From positions 744,001 through 808,000 of the forward strand of contig CBDEUJ010000003.1 of the NCBI GenBank assembly GCA_965243215.1: a stretch of DNA of 64,000 bases, given 5' to 3'. Below are positions 26,120 to 34,458 of the stretch, one piece after another. The stretch comes from JAJEFO01 sp009843725 (GTDB lineage: Bacteria > Pseudomonadota > Alphaproteobacteria > Rhodobacterales > Rhodobacteraceae). Position numbers and translations under genes: made by a program. How positions within the stretch are numbered: position 1 is the stretch's first letter; every line of letters starts with the position of its first letter. The notes under the pieces are model-generated. The model had not been told where the DNA came from, made no database searches, and saw nothing but the letters and a program-made list of their open reading frames with translations.

Positions 26120-26638
26120 TTAGTGGTTCACAACCACCTTTTCGGCGGCGGCGGACGTTTCCCTGGCAGCCTTCTTGGCGGCCTTCGAAGCATTTTGCGG
26201 CGACGGCGACGGCGACGGCTGGCCAGAACCGGACCGCGGCTTCCTGGCGGCCTTCGCGGCACCGTTGCCCGGACCCTTGTCCGCGGCAAGCATCAGCTCG
26301 ATCGCTTTCACCTGAGCCGTCGTGGCCACGTCGGCGAAGGCTTCCATCGACTTGGCGCTCAGTTCCGCCTGGGCACGCGCGAAGTCGCTCACGGCCTTGG
26401 TGTAACCGGAGGGATCGTCCTGGGCGTTGACGACGTTGCCAAGCTCTCCGAGGGTGGACTTTGTCCACGTGGCCGAAATCTCCGTCGACTTCTCGGCCGC
26501 CGCCAGCACGACCCTCGACATCTTGTCCGTGATGGAGGCCTGTTGCCTGAAGGCATTCTTGAACATTCCGGCGTCGACGGGAATCTCGCCAAGCATGCCC
26601 TTCATCGCATTCGCGTATCCACTAGCGTAGTCTGTCAT
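26120..26638 (-). CDS. phaP: Phasin, copy 2, with Ser-Pro/Lys-Ala extension
   Basis: 172-residue phasin paralogous to the downstream copy: VDAGMFKNAFRQQASITDKM, KSTEISATWTKSTLGELG and FARAQAELSAKSMEAFAD align with it block by block. It differs by a C-terminal insertion with SGSGQPSPSPSPQNASKAAK, coded by a short GGCGAC-type repeat, giving a flexible basic linker. Start taken at 26638 (an ATG also lies at 26641), after GGAGAG. It lies 135 bp after phaC on the same strand, with its own operators, so it can be transcribed alone. Confidence 0.88.
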   Translation of the reverse strand: MTDYASGYANAMKGMLGEIPVDAGMFKNAFRQQASITDKMSRVVLAAAEKSTEISATWTKSTLGELGNVVNAQDDPSGYTKAVSDFARAQAELSAKSMEAFADVATTAQVKAIELMLAADKGPGNGAAKAARKPRSGSGQPSPSPSPQNASKAAKKAARETSAAAEKVVVNH

Positions 26639-26705
26639 CATCTCTCCAGCTCCCGAAACTGCGGCGCAAGGCCGAGTTGTTGTGCGGTTGCGGCACAAAT
26701 ATGCG

Positions 26706-26744
26706 CTGCAACGCAGCATTTCAAGGCAGAATTCTGCGTTGCGG
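26706..26744. promoter_or_regulatory. Paired PhaR-type operators of phasin 2
   Basis: CTGC-AAC-GCAG at 26706-26716 is perfect, and CTGC-GTT-GCGG at 26734-26744 has one mismatch. Their centres are 28 bp apart, the same spacing and orientation as in front of phasin 1. Confidence 0.65.
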
Positions 26745-26773
26745 AAATTTTTCTTTCCTTCAACGGCAGAGGG

Positions 26774-28576
26774 TTAGTCGATTCCCACGACTTCCTTGAC
26801 ATAGGTGCCCGGCGCAGCGGCCAGAATCGGATGGCTTTGCGCGGTTCCGGGAACCCGGGCCTCGGTATCGCTGCCGGACCGCGCCTCCAGCCACCGCCCC
26901 CATGTGGGCCACCAAGACCCTTCGTTGAACGTGGCGGCATCCTTCCACGCCTCCGGCTCCGCCGGCAGCCCGTGGCCCGTGTAGTGGCCGTACTTGTTTC
27001 TGGACGGCGGGTTCACGATGCCCGCGATATGCCCCGACTCGGACAGCAGGAACGTCTTCGAGTTGCTCCCCATCTGGCGGAATCCCTCGTAGCAGGACTT
27101 CCATGCTGCAATGTGATCGGTCTCGCACGCGACGGAGCATGCCGGAACCTTTATGTCCCCGACCCGAACCGTCTCGCCCAGGAGCTCGAAACCGTCACGC
27201 GCGAACCGGTTCTGCTGGCAAAGGCCGCGCAGGTACTCCATCAACATGGCCGCGGGGAGGTGGGTCCCGTCGCCATTCCAGTAGAGAAGGTCAAAGGCCG
27301 GAGGCGCCTCTCCCATCAGGTAGCTCCGGATGGCCGGGCCGTAGATCAGGTCGTTCGAACGGAGGAAGCTGAAGGTCCGGCTCATGATCCGGTTCTCCAG
27401 AACGCCGACCTTGTTGCTCTGTGCCTCGATGGCGTCCACGAAGTCATCCGTCAGGAACACGGTGAATTCGCCCTGGTCCTTGAAGTCAGTGAGCGTCGTG
27501 AAGAACGTCGCGCATCCGATCGATCTGTCTCCCCGCTTTTCGAGCAGCGCAAGCGTCAGGGAAAGCGCGGTCCCTCCTATGCAGTATCCGACAACATTGA
27601 TCCGCTTCTCGCCGGTGACGGCCTTTGCCTGGTCGATTGCCGTCAGGAAGCCTTTCTCCACGTAGTCGGCCATGCCGAAGTCGCGATAGCTGGCATCAGG
27701 GTTCTTCCAGGAAACGACGAAGAGCGTGTAGCCTTGGTCGACAATCCACCTGATCAGGCTGTTCTTCGGTTTCAGGTCAAGGATGTAGTACTTGTTTATC
27801 CATGGCGGAAAGACGAGAAGCGGCGTCTCGCGCACGGTCTGCGTCGTTGGAGCGTACTGGATCAGCTCAAGGATCTCGTTGCGAAAGACGACCGAGCCTT
27901 CGGTGCTTCCGATGTTGGCGCCAACCTCGAACGCCTTCTTGTCGGCCAGCGTTACCATCAGTTCGCCGTCCGACTCCTCGATGTCACGGACAAGGTTCTC
28001 CAGGCCGTCAACAAGGGACTGGCCGTTGGTTTCCGCCGCTTTCGCAAGGGCTTCCGGATTCGTGCCAAGGAAGTTTGCAGGGCTCATCATGTCGATGATC
28101 TGGCGCGTGAAGTAGCGGACGCGTCTGCGGTCGGTCTCGTTCAGGTCATCCAGACCGTCGACGGCGTTCGAAATTGCCTCCGCGGAAATCAGGTACTGCT
28201 GCTTGATGAAGTTGAAATAGGGATGCTGGGCCCAGAGATCCCCGGCAAATCGCGGGTCTGCCGGCGTGTTGTCATCGGGAGGTTCAAGGCTGCCTTGCAT
28301 CAGGTTCTTCTGTGCCTCGACAAAGTGCGTCAGGGCCTTGCTCCAGTATGCAACCTGGGTCTCGAACACCTTTGACGGGCTCTCCACGAATTCCGCGACA
28401 TATGCCGAAGCCGCCTTGGTGTAGAGTTCCTGGCCGGGGGCCTGCAGGTCCGGGTTGGGCGCCTTCTTCCTGGAAATCGCCGCGACCAGGCGCTCTGACA
28501 ACTCCTCGATCCTGGCGAGGTTTTTGTGCAACTCCTCCGACCGATCTGGATCGTCGCCGATTTCTTCGGTTGTCAT
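26774..28576 (-). CDS. phaC: Class I poly(3-hydroxyalkanoate) synthase
   Basis: Polymerises (R)-3-hydroxybutyryl-CoA into PHB on granules. From ATG 28576 it has 600 residues, usual for class I. The lipase-like box is GYCIGG with catalytic Cys332; Asp487 (ETDHIA) and His516 (ESGHIAG) complete the triad. The N-terminal 110 residues are variable and then PYFNFIKQQYL begins the conserved region. FPPWINKYYILDLKPKNSL and VVSWKNPD are further family blocks. It is divergent from phaZ with a PhaR-like site between them and is followed by both phasin genes on the same strand. Confidence 0.95.
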   Translation of the reverse strand: MTTEEIGDDPDRSEELHKNLARIEELSERLVAAISRKKAPNPDLQAPGQELYTKAASAYVAEFVESPSKVFETQVAYWSKALTHFVEAQKNLMQGSLEPPDDNTPADPRFAGDLWAQHPYFNFIKQQYLISAEAISNAVDGLDDLNETDRRRVRYFTRQIIDMMSPANFLGTNPEALAKAAETNGQSLVDGLENLVRDIEESDGELMVTLADKKAFEVGANIGSTEGSVVFRNEILELIQYAPTTQTVRETPLLVFPPWINKYYILDLKPKNSLIRWIVDQGYTLFVVSWKNPDASYRDFGMADYVEKGFLTAIDQAKAVTGEKRINVVGYCIGGTALSLTLALLEKRGDRSIGCATFFTTLTDFKDQGEFTVFLTDDFVDAIEAQSNKVGVLENRIMSRTFSFLRSNDLIYGPAIRSYLMGEAPPAFDLLYWNGDGTHLPAAMLMEYLRGLCQQNRFARDGFELLGETVRVGDIKVPACSVACETDHIAAWKSCYEGFRQMGSNSKTFLLSESGHIAGIVNPPSRNKYGHYTGHGLPAEPEAWKDAATFNEGSWWPTWGRWLEARSGSDTEARVPGTAQSHPILAAAPGTYVKEVVGID

Positions 28577-28595
28577 TGCTTTAGCCCCTGCGTAT

Positions 28596-28607
28596 TTGCA
28601 CTTGCAG
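28596..28607. promoter_or_regulatory. PhaR-like site between phaC and phaZ
   Basis: TTGC-ACTT-GCAG is one mismatch from CTGC-N4-GCAG and lies 20 bp before phaC in the divergent intergenic region, where it could affect both genes. Confidence 0.5.
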
Positions 28608-28683
28608 CATTTGGGGCAATGTAGCGACACGGGGCTCGATTGGCAAAGCGGCGTTTTGGCCCAGATGCGCAAGGAGTGCGCAT

Positions 28684-29919
28684 ATGCGATACATGCTTAC
28701 CTACGACATGATAGAGACGGCCCGAAACACCAGCCAGTGGGTCGGCGCAACCGCCGCCTCGATGGCGTCCTACCCTGTCTGGGGCGCCGTGCCGAATCCC
28801 TGGATCAGGCTGATGGCAGCCTGGGGTGAAGTGACGGAACGCAGCTTTGCGCGGATGGCTGCCCGACCGGACTGGGGCATTGATTCCGTGGTCGGCGAGG
28901 ACGGTCGGGATCATCTTGTCGACATCGAAACGGAAGTCGCCCGCCCGTTCTGCGACCTGATTCGCTTCCGGGTCCAGGCGCGGCCGGAAAGGCGGCGGCG
29001 CATCCTGCTGGTGGCTCCTATGTCAGGACACTATGCAACGCTCTTGCGCCCAACCGTGCACAGCCTGCTGCCCGATGCCGAAATCTGGATCACGGACTGG
29101 CACAACACGCGCGACATTCCGGTCAGTGCCGGGAAGTTCGACATCGAGGACTACACTCTCTACCTGTCAGAGTTCATTCGCCATCTCGGCCCGTCGATCA
29201 ACGTGATCGCCGTGTGCCAGCCCGCGCCGCTGGCACTCGCCGCGACGGCCTATCTCGCGGCGGAAGCTCCCGACGCTCAGCCGCGCACGCTGGCGCTGTT
29301 CGGCGGGCCGGTGGATCCGGATGCCGCAAGCACGGAGGTTACGGATTTCGGGCGTCGCGTGACCATGGGGCAGCTCGAGCAGTTCATGATCCAGCGCGTG
29401 GGCTTCAAGTATGCGGGCGTCGGGCGGATGGTCTACCCCGGACTCCTGCAGCTTGCCTCCTTCATGACCATGAACTCGGAGACGCACGCACGCGCCTTCA
29501 CGAACCAGATCGTGCTGGCCGCGAAGGGAGAGGCGGCGGACCACGACAGGCACAATCGCTTCTACGACGAGTATCTCGCGGTCATGGACATGCCTGCCGA
29601 ATTCTACCTTTCCACCGTCGAACGCGTGTTCAAGAACCGCGAGATCGCCCGAAACGAATTCACCGTGAACGGACGCCATGTCGATTTCGGAGCGATCACC
29701 GACGTCGCGGTCAAGACGGTCGAGGGCGAACAGGACAACATATCCGCCCCGGGCCAGTGCCGGGCCGCCCTGGACCTGCTTACGGGATTGCCTGCTTCCA
29801 AGAAGGCCGCGCATCTTGAGCCGGACGCAGGCCACTATGGAATCTTCGCCGGCAAGAGCTGGCGCAACAACATCCGACCGCTGGTTCTGGACTTCATCGA
29901 TCAGAACGCGCCCTCCTGA
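28684..29919 (+). CDS. phaZ: Intracellular PHB depolymerase
   Basis: 411-residue intracellular polyhydroxybutyrate depolymerase, which mobilises stored polymer. It follows AAGGAG with eight bases of spacing. The family blocks are ILLVAPMSGHYATLLRPTVHSLLPDAEIWI, TDWHNTRDIP, VIAVCQPAPLALAATAYLAA (catalytic Cys in VCQPAP), and the late EPDAGHYGIFAGKSWRNNIRP with the His. Divergent from phaC. Confidence 0.92.
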   Translation: MRYMLTYDMIETARNTSQWVGATAASMASYPVWGAVPNPWIRLMAAWGEVTERSFARMAARPDWGIDSVVGEDGRDHLVDIETEVARPFCDLIRFRVQARPERRRRILLVAPMSGHYATLLRPTVHSLLPDAEIWITDWHNTRDIPVSAGKFDIEDYTLYLSEFIRHLGPSINVIAVCQPAPLALAATAYLAAEAPDAQPRTLALFGGPVDPDAASTEVTDFGRRVTMGQLEQFMIQRVGFKYAGVGRMVYPGLLQLASFMTMNSETHARAFTNQIVLAAKGEAADHDRHNRFYDEYLAVMDMPAEFYLSTVERVFKNREIARNEFTVNGRHVDFGAITDVAVKTVEGEQDNISAPGQCRAALDLLTGLPASKKAAHLEPDAGHYGIFAGKSWRNNIRPLVLDFIDQNAPS

Positions 29920-29966
29920 CACCCTGCAATGGCCCACGGCGGCCAGGAGCCCGCAGGGCATGTCCA

Positions 29967-30254
29967 TCACGTCCAGTTGACTTGCGCGCCTCCCGGCAAC
30001 GCGGCACGGGCACGGAGGGGAAAGTCGCTGGCACATCCTGCCGCATCGCAGAAACCCTGCACCCAGGCATCATCCATCAGCAAGAAGTCCAGCACTGAGG
30101 CCAGGAATTCAAGATCCTTCGAACGCTGCCGCAGGTCCGCTTCCGTGGCGCCCGTTGAACCCAGAAAGACGGGCAGAAGTTCGTCATTGCCCACCAGCCA
30201 CGACAAGGCCTTGATCGCCAGTATCTCCGCGGCGTCCATTGGCAGTGGCATCAT
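29967..30254 (-). CDS. DUF3572 family protein
   Basis: 95 residues. The block ILAIKALSWLVGNDELLPVFLGSTGA, followed by FLASVLDFLLMDDAWVQGFCDAAG, is the DUF3572 signature common in alphaproteobacteria. The family is of unknown function; it is acidic and probably cytoplasmic. It is convergent with phaZ (47 bp gap). Confidence 0.85.
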   Translation of the reverse strand: MMPLPMDAAEILAIKALSWLVGNDELLPVFLGSTGATEADLRQRSKDLEFLASVLDFLLMDDAWVQGFCDAAGCASDFPLRARAALPGGAQVNWT

Positions 30255-30383
30255 GTCCGGCTCCCGGGTCAGGCTACGCTAACACGAAATCGGCGACGCC
30301 TGAAACGGGAAGCCGTTGATCGTGAAGGTCTCCGGGCCGGCGCACGCGACCCGATCCCGATGCATGTCGGCGCAGCGCCCGGT

Positions 30384-30872
30384 TCAACGACGCCTGAATC
30401 GCTTCAGGGAACGTTCCAGCCGGTCGGCATAGGCTGAACGCTCTTCGGGACTCATCGCTTCAAGCCGTTCGAGCAGCAGCGTCTGCCCTAGCAACTGGCG
30501 TTCCTCGGCAACTCCTCGCTGCTCCTGCAGGATGCGCCTCACCTCGTCCGGTTGGAATGGTTCCGCCCTGAGCGCTACCAGCAGTTCATCCAGCAGGTCA
30601 CGCAACCGACCGCGACTCGCCTGGAGATGAGGACGCTTGCCTGTCAGCTTGTCATGAAGCGCTCCACGGTCTCCCGGACCCAGCGCGTGCGCAAAGGGCT
30701 CACCGATCACGCCTCGCACAGGTCCCGCGACTCCGTCGCCCCAGCGCGGACGGTCTGGCGCAAGTGCGCGTCCCACGAAGGCGCCGATGACAACGAGATT
30801 CAGCGCCAGCGACACGAACAGCAGCGGCTTCACCCAGGAACGGCGCCGGCGTGATGTGGCGTTCTCATTCAT
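30384..30872 (-). CDS. Membrane-anchored periplasmic sensor (heavy-metal-sensor/LTXXQ-like)
   Basis: 162 residues. A basic N-terminus (SRRRRSWVK) and one transmembrane helix (PLLFVSLALNLVVIGAFVGRAL, about 14-35) are followed by a helical, arginine-rich periplasmic domain. Pro-rich hinge, repeated helices (RGRLRDLLDELLVALRAEPF, VRRILQEQRGVAEERQLLG) and the closing AMSPEERSAYADRLE resemble the CnrX/CpxP-type periplasmic heavy-metal sensors. The gene overlaps the anti-sigma gene by 8 bp and is last in a sigma-factor operon, so it probably senses an envelope signal for it. Confidence 0.75.
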   Translation of the reverse strand: MNENATSRRRRSWVKPLLFVSLALNLVVIGAFVGRALAPDRPRWGDGVAGPVRGVIGEPFAHALGPGDRGALHDKLTGKRPHLQASRGRLRDLLDELLVALRAEPFQPDEVRRILQEQRGVAEERQLLGQTLLLERLEAMSPEERSAYADRLERSLKRFRRR

Positions 30873-31209
30873 TGAGGATCGCTTCAAGGTCGGTCCCCGG
30901 CAGGAAGGTCGCAAGCGCAACCGTGTCGTCACCCCCGAGCGCCAGCGCGTCTATTGCCTCCGGCATCACAAACCCGATCCAGACGCCGAAAGCCGCAGCT
31001 CCGGAAAGTCCTGACGCGGCGAACACTCGGCCCAGCCAGTCGAGGCGCAAGGCCGGGCGGGCGGCGGGGGCGGGAGCGGGCCTCGCGGCCGCTGCATCGA
31101 CGCTTGCCGCAAGGCGTTCCAGGAATTCGCCGGACGGCAACGGCCTTTCCGAGCGCCCCGCCGAAAACAGCGTCTCAAGCGCATTGTCGTCACGGGTGTT
31201 TCCGGTCAT
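30865..31209 (-). CDS. Putative anti-sigma factor, single-pass membrane protein
   Basis: 114 residues. The cytoplasmic N-terminus (about 1-65) contains a helix LPSGEFLERLAASVDAAAA and an Ala-Pro linker; a single membrane helix (VFAASGLSGAAAFGVWIGFVM) follows; about 30 residues lie outside. Size, topology and 20-bp overlap with the sigma factor gene point to an anti-sigma factor. No zinc-binding HxxxCxxC motif is visible, so it is not a ZAS-type protein. Confidence 0.65.
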   Translation of the reverse strand: MTGNTRDDNALETLFSAGRSERPLPSGEFLERLAASVDAAAARPAPAPAARPALRLDWLGRVFAASGLSGAAAFGVWIGFVMPEAIDALALGGDDTVALATFLPGTDLEAILNE

Positions 31210-31807
31210 CCTCAAACCCCAGCTCTTCCCTTTTGCCGTAGAGCGCGTTCTTGAGGGCGCGCTTGCCCCGTGCCGTAAGACTTTCCACCGCTTCCACGCC
31301 AATGTCCATGATCTCGGCGATCTCGGGATTCGAGAATCCCTCGATATGCCGCATCACGACGGCCTGCCTTTGCCTGGCAGGCAGGGCAGACAGGGCGGCG
31401 TCCAGCGTTTCGGACCTCTGCCTTTCGGTCATGAGGTCGACCGCACTGGCCAGGTCTGCTGCCGGTTCGGCGATCGATTCCAGCGCAATCTGCGGCCCGA
31501 CCCGCCGCCTCCGAAGTCGATCGGTGCAGAGGTTCATTGTCACCCTGTAGGCCCAGGTCGAGACCTTTGCCTCGCCCTGCCGCCAGTCCGGCGCCATCTT
31601 CCAGAGCCTCAGCATGGTCTCCTGCACGACGTCCTCGGCTTCGGCATGGTCGCCAAGAACCCTGGCCGCGTAGCGGAAAAGCGCCGGCCCAAGCCGCGCC
31701 ACCAACTGCCGACCTGCCTGTGCATCGCCATTTGCAAACGCGACGAGAAGTGCCGAGTCCGGCACGTCGCCTGCATGCGGGGCGACAAGATCGGCATTGT
31801 CTTCCAT
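31190..31807 (-). CDS. ECF-type RNA polymerase sigma factor
   Basis: 205 residues. Region 2 shows RYAARVLGDHAEAEDVVQETMLRLWK and the promoter-contact helix VSTWAYRVTMNLCTDRLR. Region 4 is ALPARQRQAVVMRHIEGFSNPEIAEIM followed by the recognition helix GVEAVESLTARGKRALKNAL. It heads the three-gene set sigma, anti-sigma, sensor and follows the EF-hand gene by 55 bp. It probably regulates its own operon. I could not identify a specific target promoter motif. Confidence 0.88.
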   Translation of the reverse strand: MEDNADLVAPHAGDVPDSALLVAFANGDAQAGRQLVARLGPALFRYAARVLGDHAEAEDVVQETMLRLWKMAPDWRQGEAKVSTWAYRVTMNLCTDRLRRRRVGPQIALESIAEPAADLASAVDLMTERQRSETLDAALSALPARQRQAVVMRHIEGFSNPEIAEIMDIGVEAVESLTARGKRALKNALYGKREELGFEDDRKHP

Positions 31808-31862
31808 CTCCGACCTGACCTAGTGCCGGACTGCCGCAAGGGCAATCCGGCACGTTTCGGCG

Positions 31863-32354
31863 TCAGTTCCGCCAGAAGCCCCACCAGCGACCCCCCTTGT
31901 CTCCGCGGTGACCACGATGGCGACCTGCAAATCGCTCCATCCCGGCTTCGAATTCCTCCGCACTGACCCCGCCGGAGTCGTCGGAATCAAGTCGCATGAT
32001 CCCCCGCAACCGGCCACCATGATGTCCGCGTGCCGCCAACGCATCCTGGCTCAGGACGCCGTCTCCGTCGGCATCGAGGCGCGCGAACATGCGACTCGCC
32101 GCCTCACCCGCCCGAGCCTGCGCGGCCGCCACGAATTCCGCTTCGTTGACGTCGCCGCTGCCGTCGGCGTCCATCTCCGCGAAGCGCGCGTCGGGCAGCA
32201 TCTCCAGGTCTTCCCGGGTGATTTCCCCGCTGCCGTCAACATCAAGCTGCTCGAAGGTCATGCGGACCTTTGCCGGCTCCAGAGCAAGGGCGGCGCCGGT
32301 TCCGGTCACAATCAGCGATGCCGTCGCAAGGATCGAGAGTCTCGCAAGTTTCAT
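31863..32354 (-). CDS. Secreted EF-hand calcium-binding protein
   Basis: 163 residues with an N-terminal signal peptide (LSILATASLIVTGTGAALA). Four EF-hand loops are readable: DVDGSGEITRED, DADGSGDVNEAE, DADGDGVLSQDA and DSDDSGGVSAEE, each with Asp/Ser/Gly ligands in the right positions. The C-terminus is rich in His, Gly and Arg (GRHRGHRGDKGGRWWGFWRN). It would bind calcium in the periplasm. It precedes the ECF sigma gene on the same strand, hinting at calcium or metal sensing. Confidence 0.88.
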   Translation of the reverse strand: MKLARLSILATASLIVTGTGAALALEPAKVRMTFEQLDVDGSGEITREDLEMLPDARFAEMDADGSGDVNEAEFVAAAQARAGEAASRMFARLDADGDGVLSQDALAARGHHGGRLRGIMRLDSDDSGGVSAEEFEAGMERFAGRHRGHRGDKGGRWWGFWRN

Positions 32355-32573
32355 TTCCTGGTCTCCGTTGTTTCGTGTCTACGCCCAGTTGAACGCGGTG
32401 CGGCGGACTTTCCGTCGATTCCATCTCGGCAGGTTGAGGCACGCGCCCGCGAGACCGTTGTCCCGGTCGAAGACGAGCCGCTGCCGCCTTGCGGGCGGAC
32501 GGGGCCAAGCGAATCACGCTCACGCCGGGATTCCCGGCATGTTCATCGAAAGCATCGAAGAACCTCGGTGGCG

Positions 32574-32864
32574 CTACATCAGGTTGCGCGCCAGATCCCG
32601 CAGCAAGATGTCGCGCAGAATGATGATGATGAGGAAGACCACGAGCGGCGAAAGGTCCAGCGCGCCCGTATTCGGCAGAACGCGCCTGATGGGCTGGTAA
32701 ACGGGCTCCAGGAGACGGCACAGGCCGTCCCAGATCGATGCCACCACGGGCTGGCGCGGGTTCAGGACGTTGAAACTGATCAGCCAGCTTAGGATGACGT
32801 GCACAAGCACGACCATGAAGGCGACGTTCAGCAACAGGTAAATTATCTGCAAGATCGAATTCAC
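32574..32864 (-). CDS. YggT family membrane protein
   Basis: 96 residues with two hydrophobic regions flanking a conserved central loop: NVAFMVVLVHVILSWLISF, then LLEPVYQPIRRVLPNTGALDLSPLVVFL. The EPVYxPIRRxLPxxGxxDLSP block defines YggT/Ycf19 proteins, linked elsewhere to osmotic or membrane functions. Divergent from the MFS gene. Confidence 0.9.
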   Translation of the reverse strand: MNSILQIIYLLLNVAFMVVLVHVILSWLISFNVLNPRQPVVASIWDGLCRLLEPVYQPIRRVLPNTGALDLSPLVVFLIIIILRDILLRDLARNLM

Positions 32865-33063
32865 GGCCCAGCCTCAAGTGCTTCAGGCACTCACCTAAGG
32901 CCCCATGCACGTCCGTGCAAGCCCCGAACAACGGGACCTTGCGCGGCTCGGGGCCCGATTGCGCGATGCGGCGTTGCCTGTCCGACGTGGTCTCGCATGG
33001 CGGAACCAAGGTTGCGTACGGCTTCCCGTCCGGCTTAAGTCTGCGGAAACAGGGACGGTCCAC

Positions 33064-34458
33064 ATGCAGACAGCGGTTCTCAGGAAACGGATTTGGGGGT
33101 GGTTCTTCTTTGACTGGGCCAGCCAGCCCTACCATACCCTGCTCGTGACCTTTGTCTTCGGTCCGTATTTCGCCGCCGTGGCCACGCAGCACTTCATGGG
33201 GACAGGACTGCCCGAACAGGCCGCGGATGCGCGGGCGCAATCGCTTTGGTCGCTGGGCCTGACCGTCTCCGGCCTCGTCGTGGGGCTCGGCGGCCCGGTC
33301 CTGGGCGCGCTTGCGGATGCAGCCGGACGCCGCATGCCCTGGATCATCGTGTTTTCGGCGCTATGCGTCCTGGGTTCAGGCGCGCTCTGGTGGATGATGC
33401 CCGACGGATCGAACCTCGCGTTCGGGCTCATCGCCTTCGGAATCGGCTTCATCGGAGCCGAGTTCGCGCTGATCTTCACCAACGCGCAGCTTCCCTCTCT
33501 CGGCCCGACCAGGGAGATCGGGAAGATCTCCGGCTCGGGATACGCCTTCGGATATCTCGGGGGGCTGATCTCGCTCGTCATCATGCTGACGCTCTTTGTC
33601 GAGCAGGCGTCGGGGACCACGATCTTCGGCCTGGCGCCGGCCCTCGGCCTTGATCCGGAGACCCGGGAAGGCACGCGCTTCGTCGGTCCCTTTGCCGCGA
33701 TCTGGTTCGCGGTCTTCATGATCCCGTACTTCCTTTGGGTGCGCGAGGAGCAGCCGCTGCGAAAGCGCACGCGCGCCGTCGAATCGCTGAGGCACCTGCT
33801 CGACAGGCTGCGCGCGCTGCCAAGGCGCCCGAGCCTCGCTTCGTTTCTGGGCGGCTCGATGCTGTATCGCGACGGCTTGAACGGGCTCTACGCCTTTGGC
33901 GGCACCTATGCGGTGCTCGTCCTGAACTGGGAAATCACGCGGGTCGGAATCTTCGGGATCATCGGCGTGATCTCGGCAGCCGTCATGTCCTGGATCGGTG
34001 GGGGCCTTGACCGCCGCTTCGGGCCGAAGCCGGTCATAGCCGTCTGTGTCGCCGCGCTTGTCGTGGTCTGCGTCACGATCATGTCGGTACGCCCTGACAG
34101 CATCTTCGGGCTGCCTGTCGCGGCATATTGCGGAACCTCCGGTGCCGTTTGCCAGGCACTCCCGCACGTGATCTTCATGGCATGTGGAGCTCTCATCGGC
34201 GGCTTCGGGGGCATCCTGCAAGCCGCAAGCCGCACGCTCATGGTGCGCCATGCCGACCCGGACACGGCGACGGAAGCGTTCGGCCTGTATGGGCTTGCGG
34301 GGCGGGCAACATCATTTCTTGCACCCCTTCTGATCGGAATCGTGACCGCCCTCACCGGCAACGTGGCCTTGGGCGTGACGCCAATAGTTGCGCTATTCGC
34401 CGCAGGCGCCGTCCTGCTACATTGGACCGACCCCAACGGAGATCGAGCAGCAAAATGA
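33064..34458 (+). CDS. MFS transporter, UMF1/Atg22-like
   Basis: 464-residue, 12-helix membrane protein. The start at 33064 is chosen since family homology begins with RKRIWGWFFFDWASQPYHTLLVTFVFGPYFA, the UMF1 signature (WxxFDWAxQPxxTL). The block GRRMPWIIVFSALCVLGS fits the major facilitator A-like loop. The substrate is unknown; members of this group have been linked to peptide or amino-acid efflux. Its stop overlaps the mepA start by four bases. Confidence 0.85.
   Translation: MQTAVLRKRIWGWFFFDWASQPYHTLLVTFVFGPYFAAVATQHFMGTGLPEQAADARAQSLWSLGLTVSGLVVGLGGPVLGALADAAGRRMPWIIVFSALCVLGSGALWWMMPDGSNLAFGLIAFGIGFIGAEFALIFTNAQLPSLGPTREIGKISGSGYAFGYLGGLISLVIMLTLFVEQASGTTIFGLAPALGLDPETREGTRFVGPFAAIWFAVFMIPYFLWVREEQPLRKRTRAVESLRHLLDRLRALPRRPSLASFLGGSMLYRDGLNGLYAFGGTYAVLVLNWEITRVGIFGIIGVISAAVMSWIGGGLDRRFGPKPVIAVCVAALVVVCVTIMSVRPDSIFGLPVAAYCGTSGAVCQALPHVIFMACGALIGGFGGILQAASRTLMVRHADPDTATEAFGLYGLAGRATSFLAPLLIGIVTALTGNVALGVTPIVALFAAGAVLLHWTDPNGDRAAK

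Noticed and set aside
26009..28375. A 788-codon open frame on the plus strand
   Set aside because: It is antisense to phasin 2 and phaC, whose families are certain, and shows no motif of its own.
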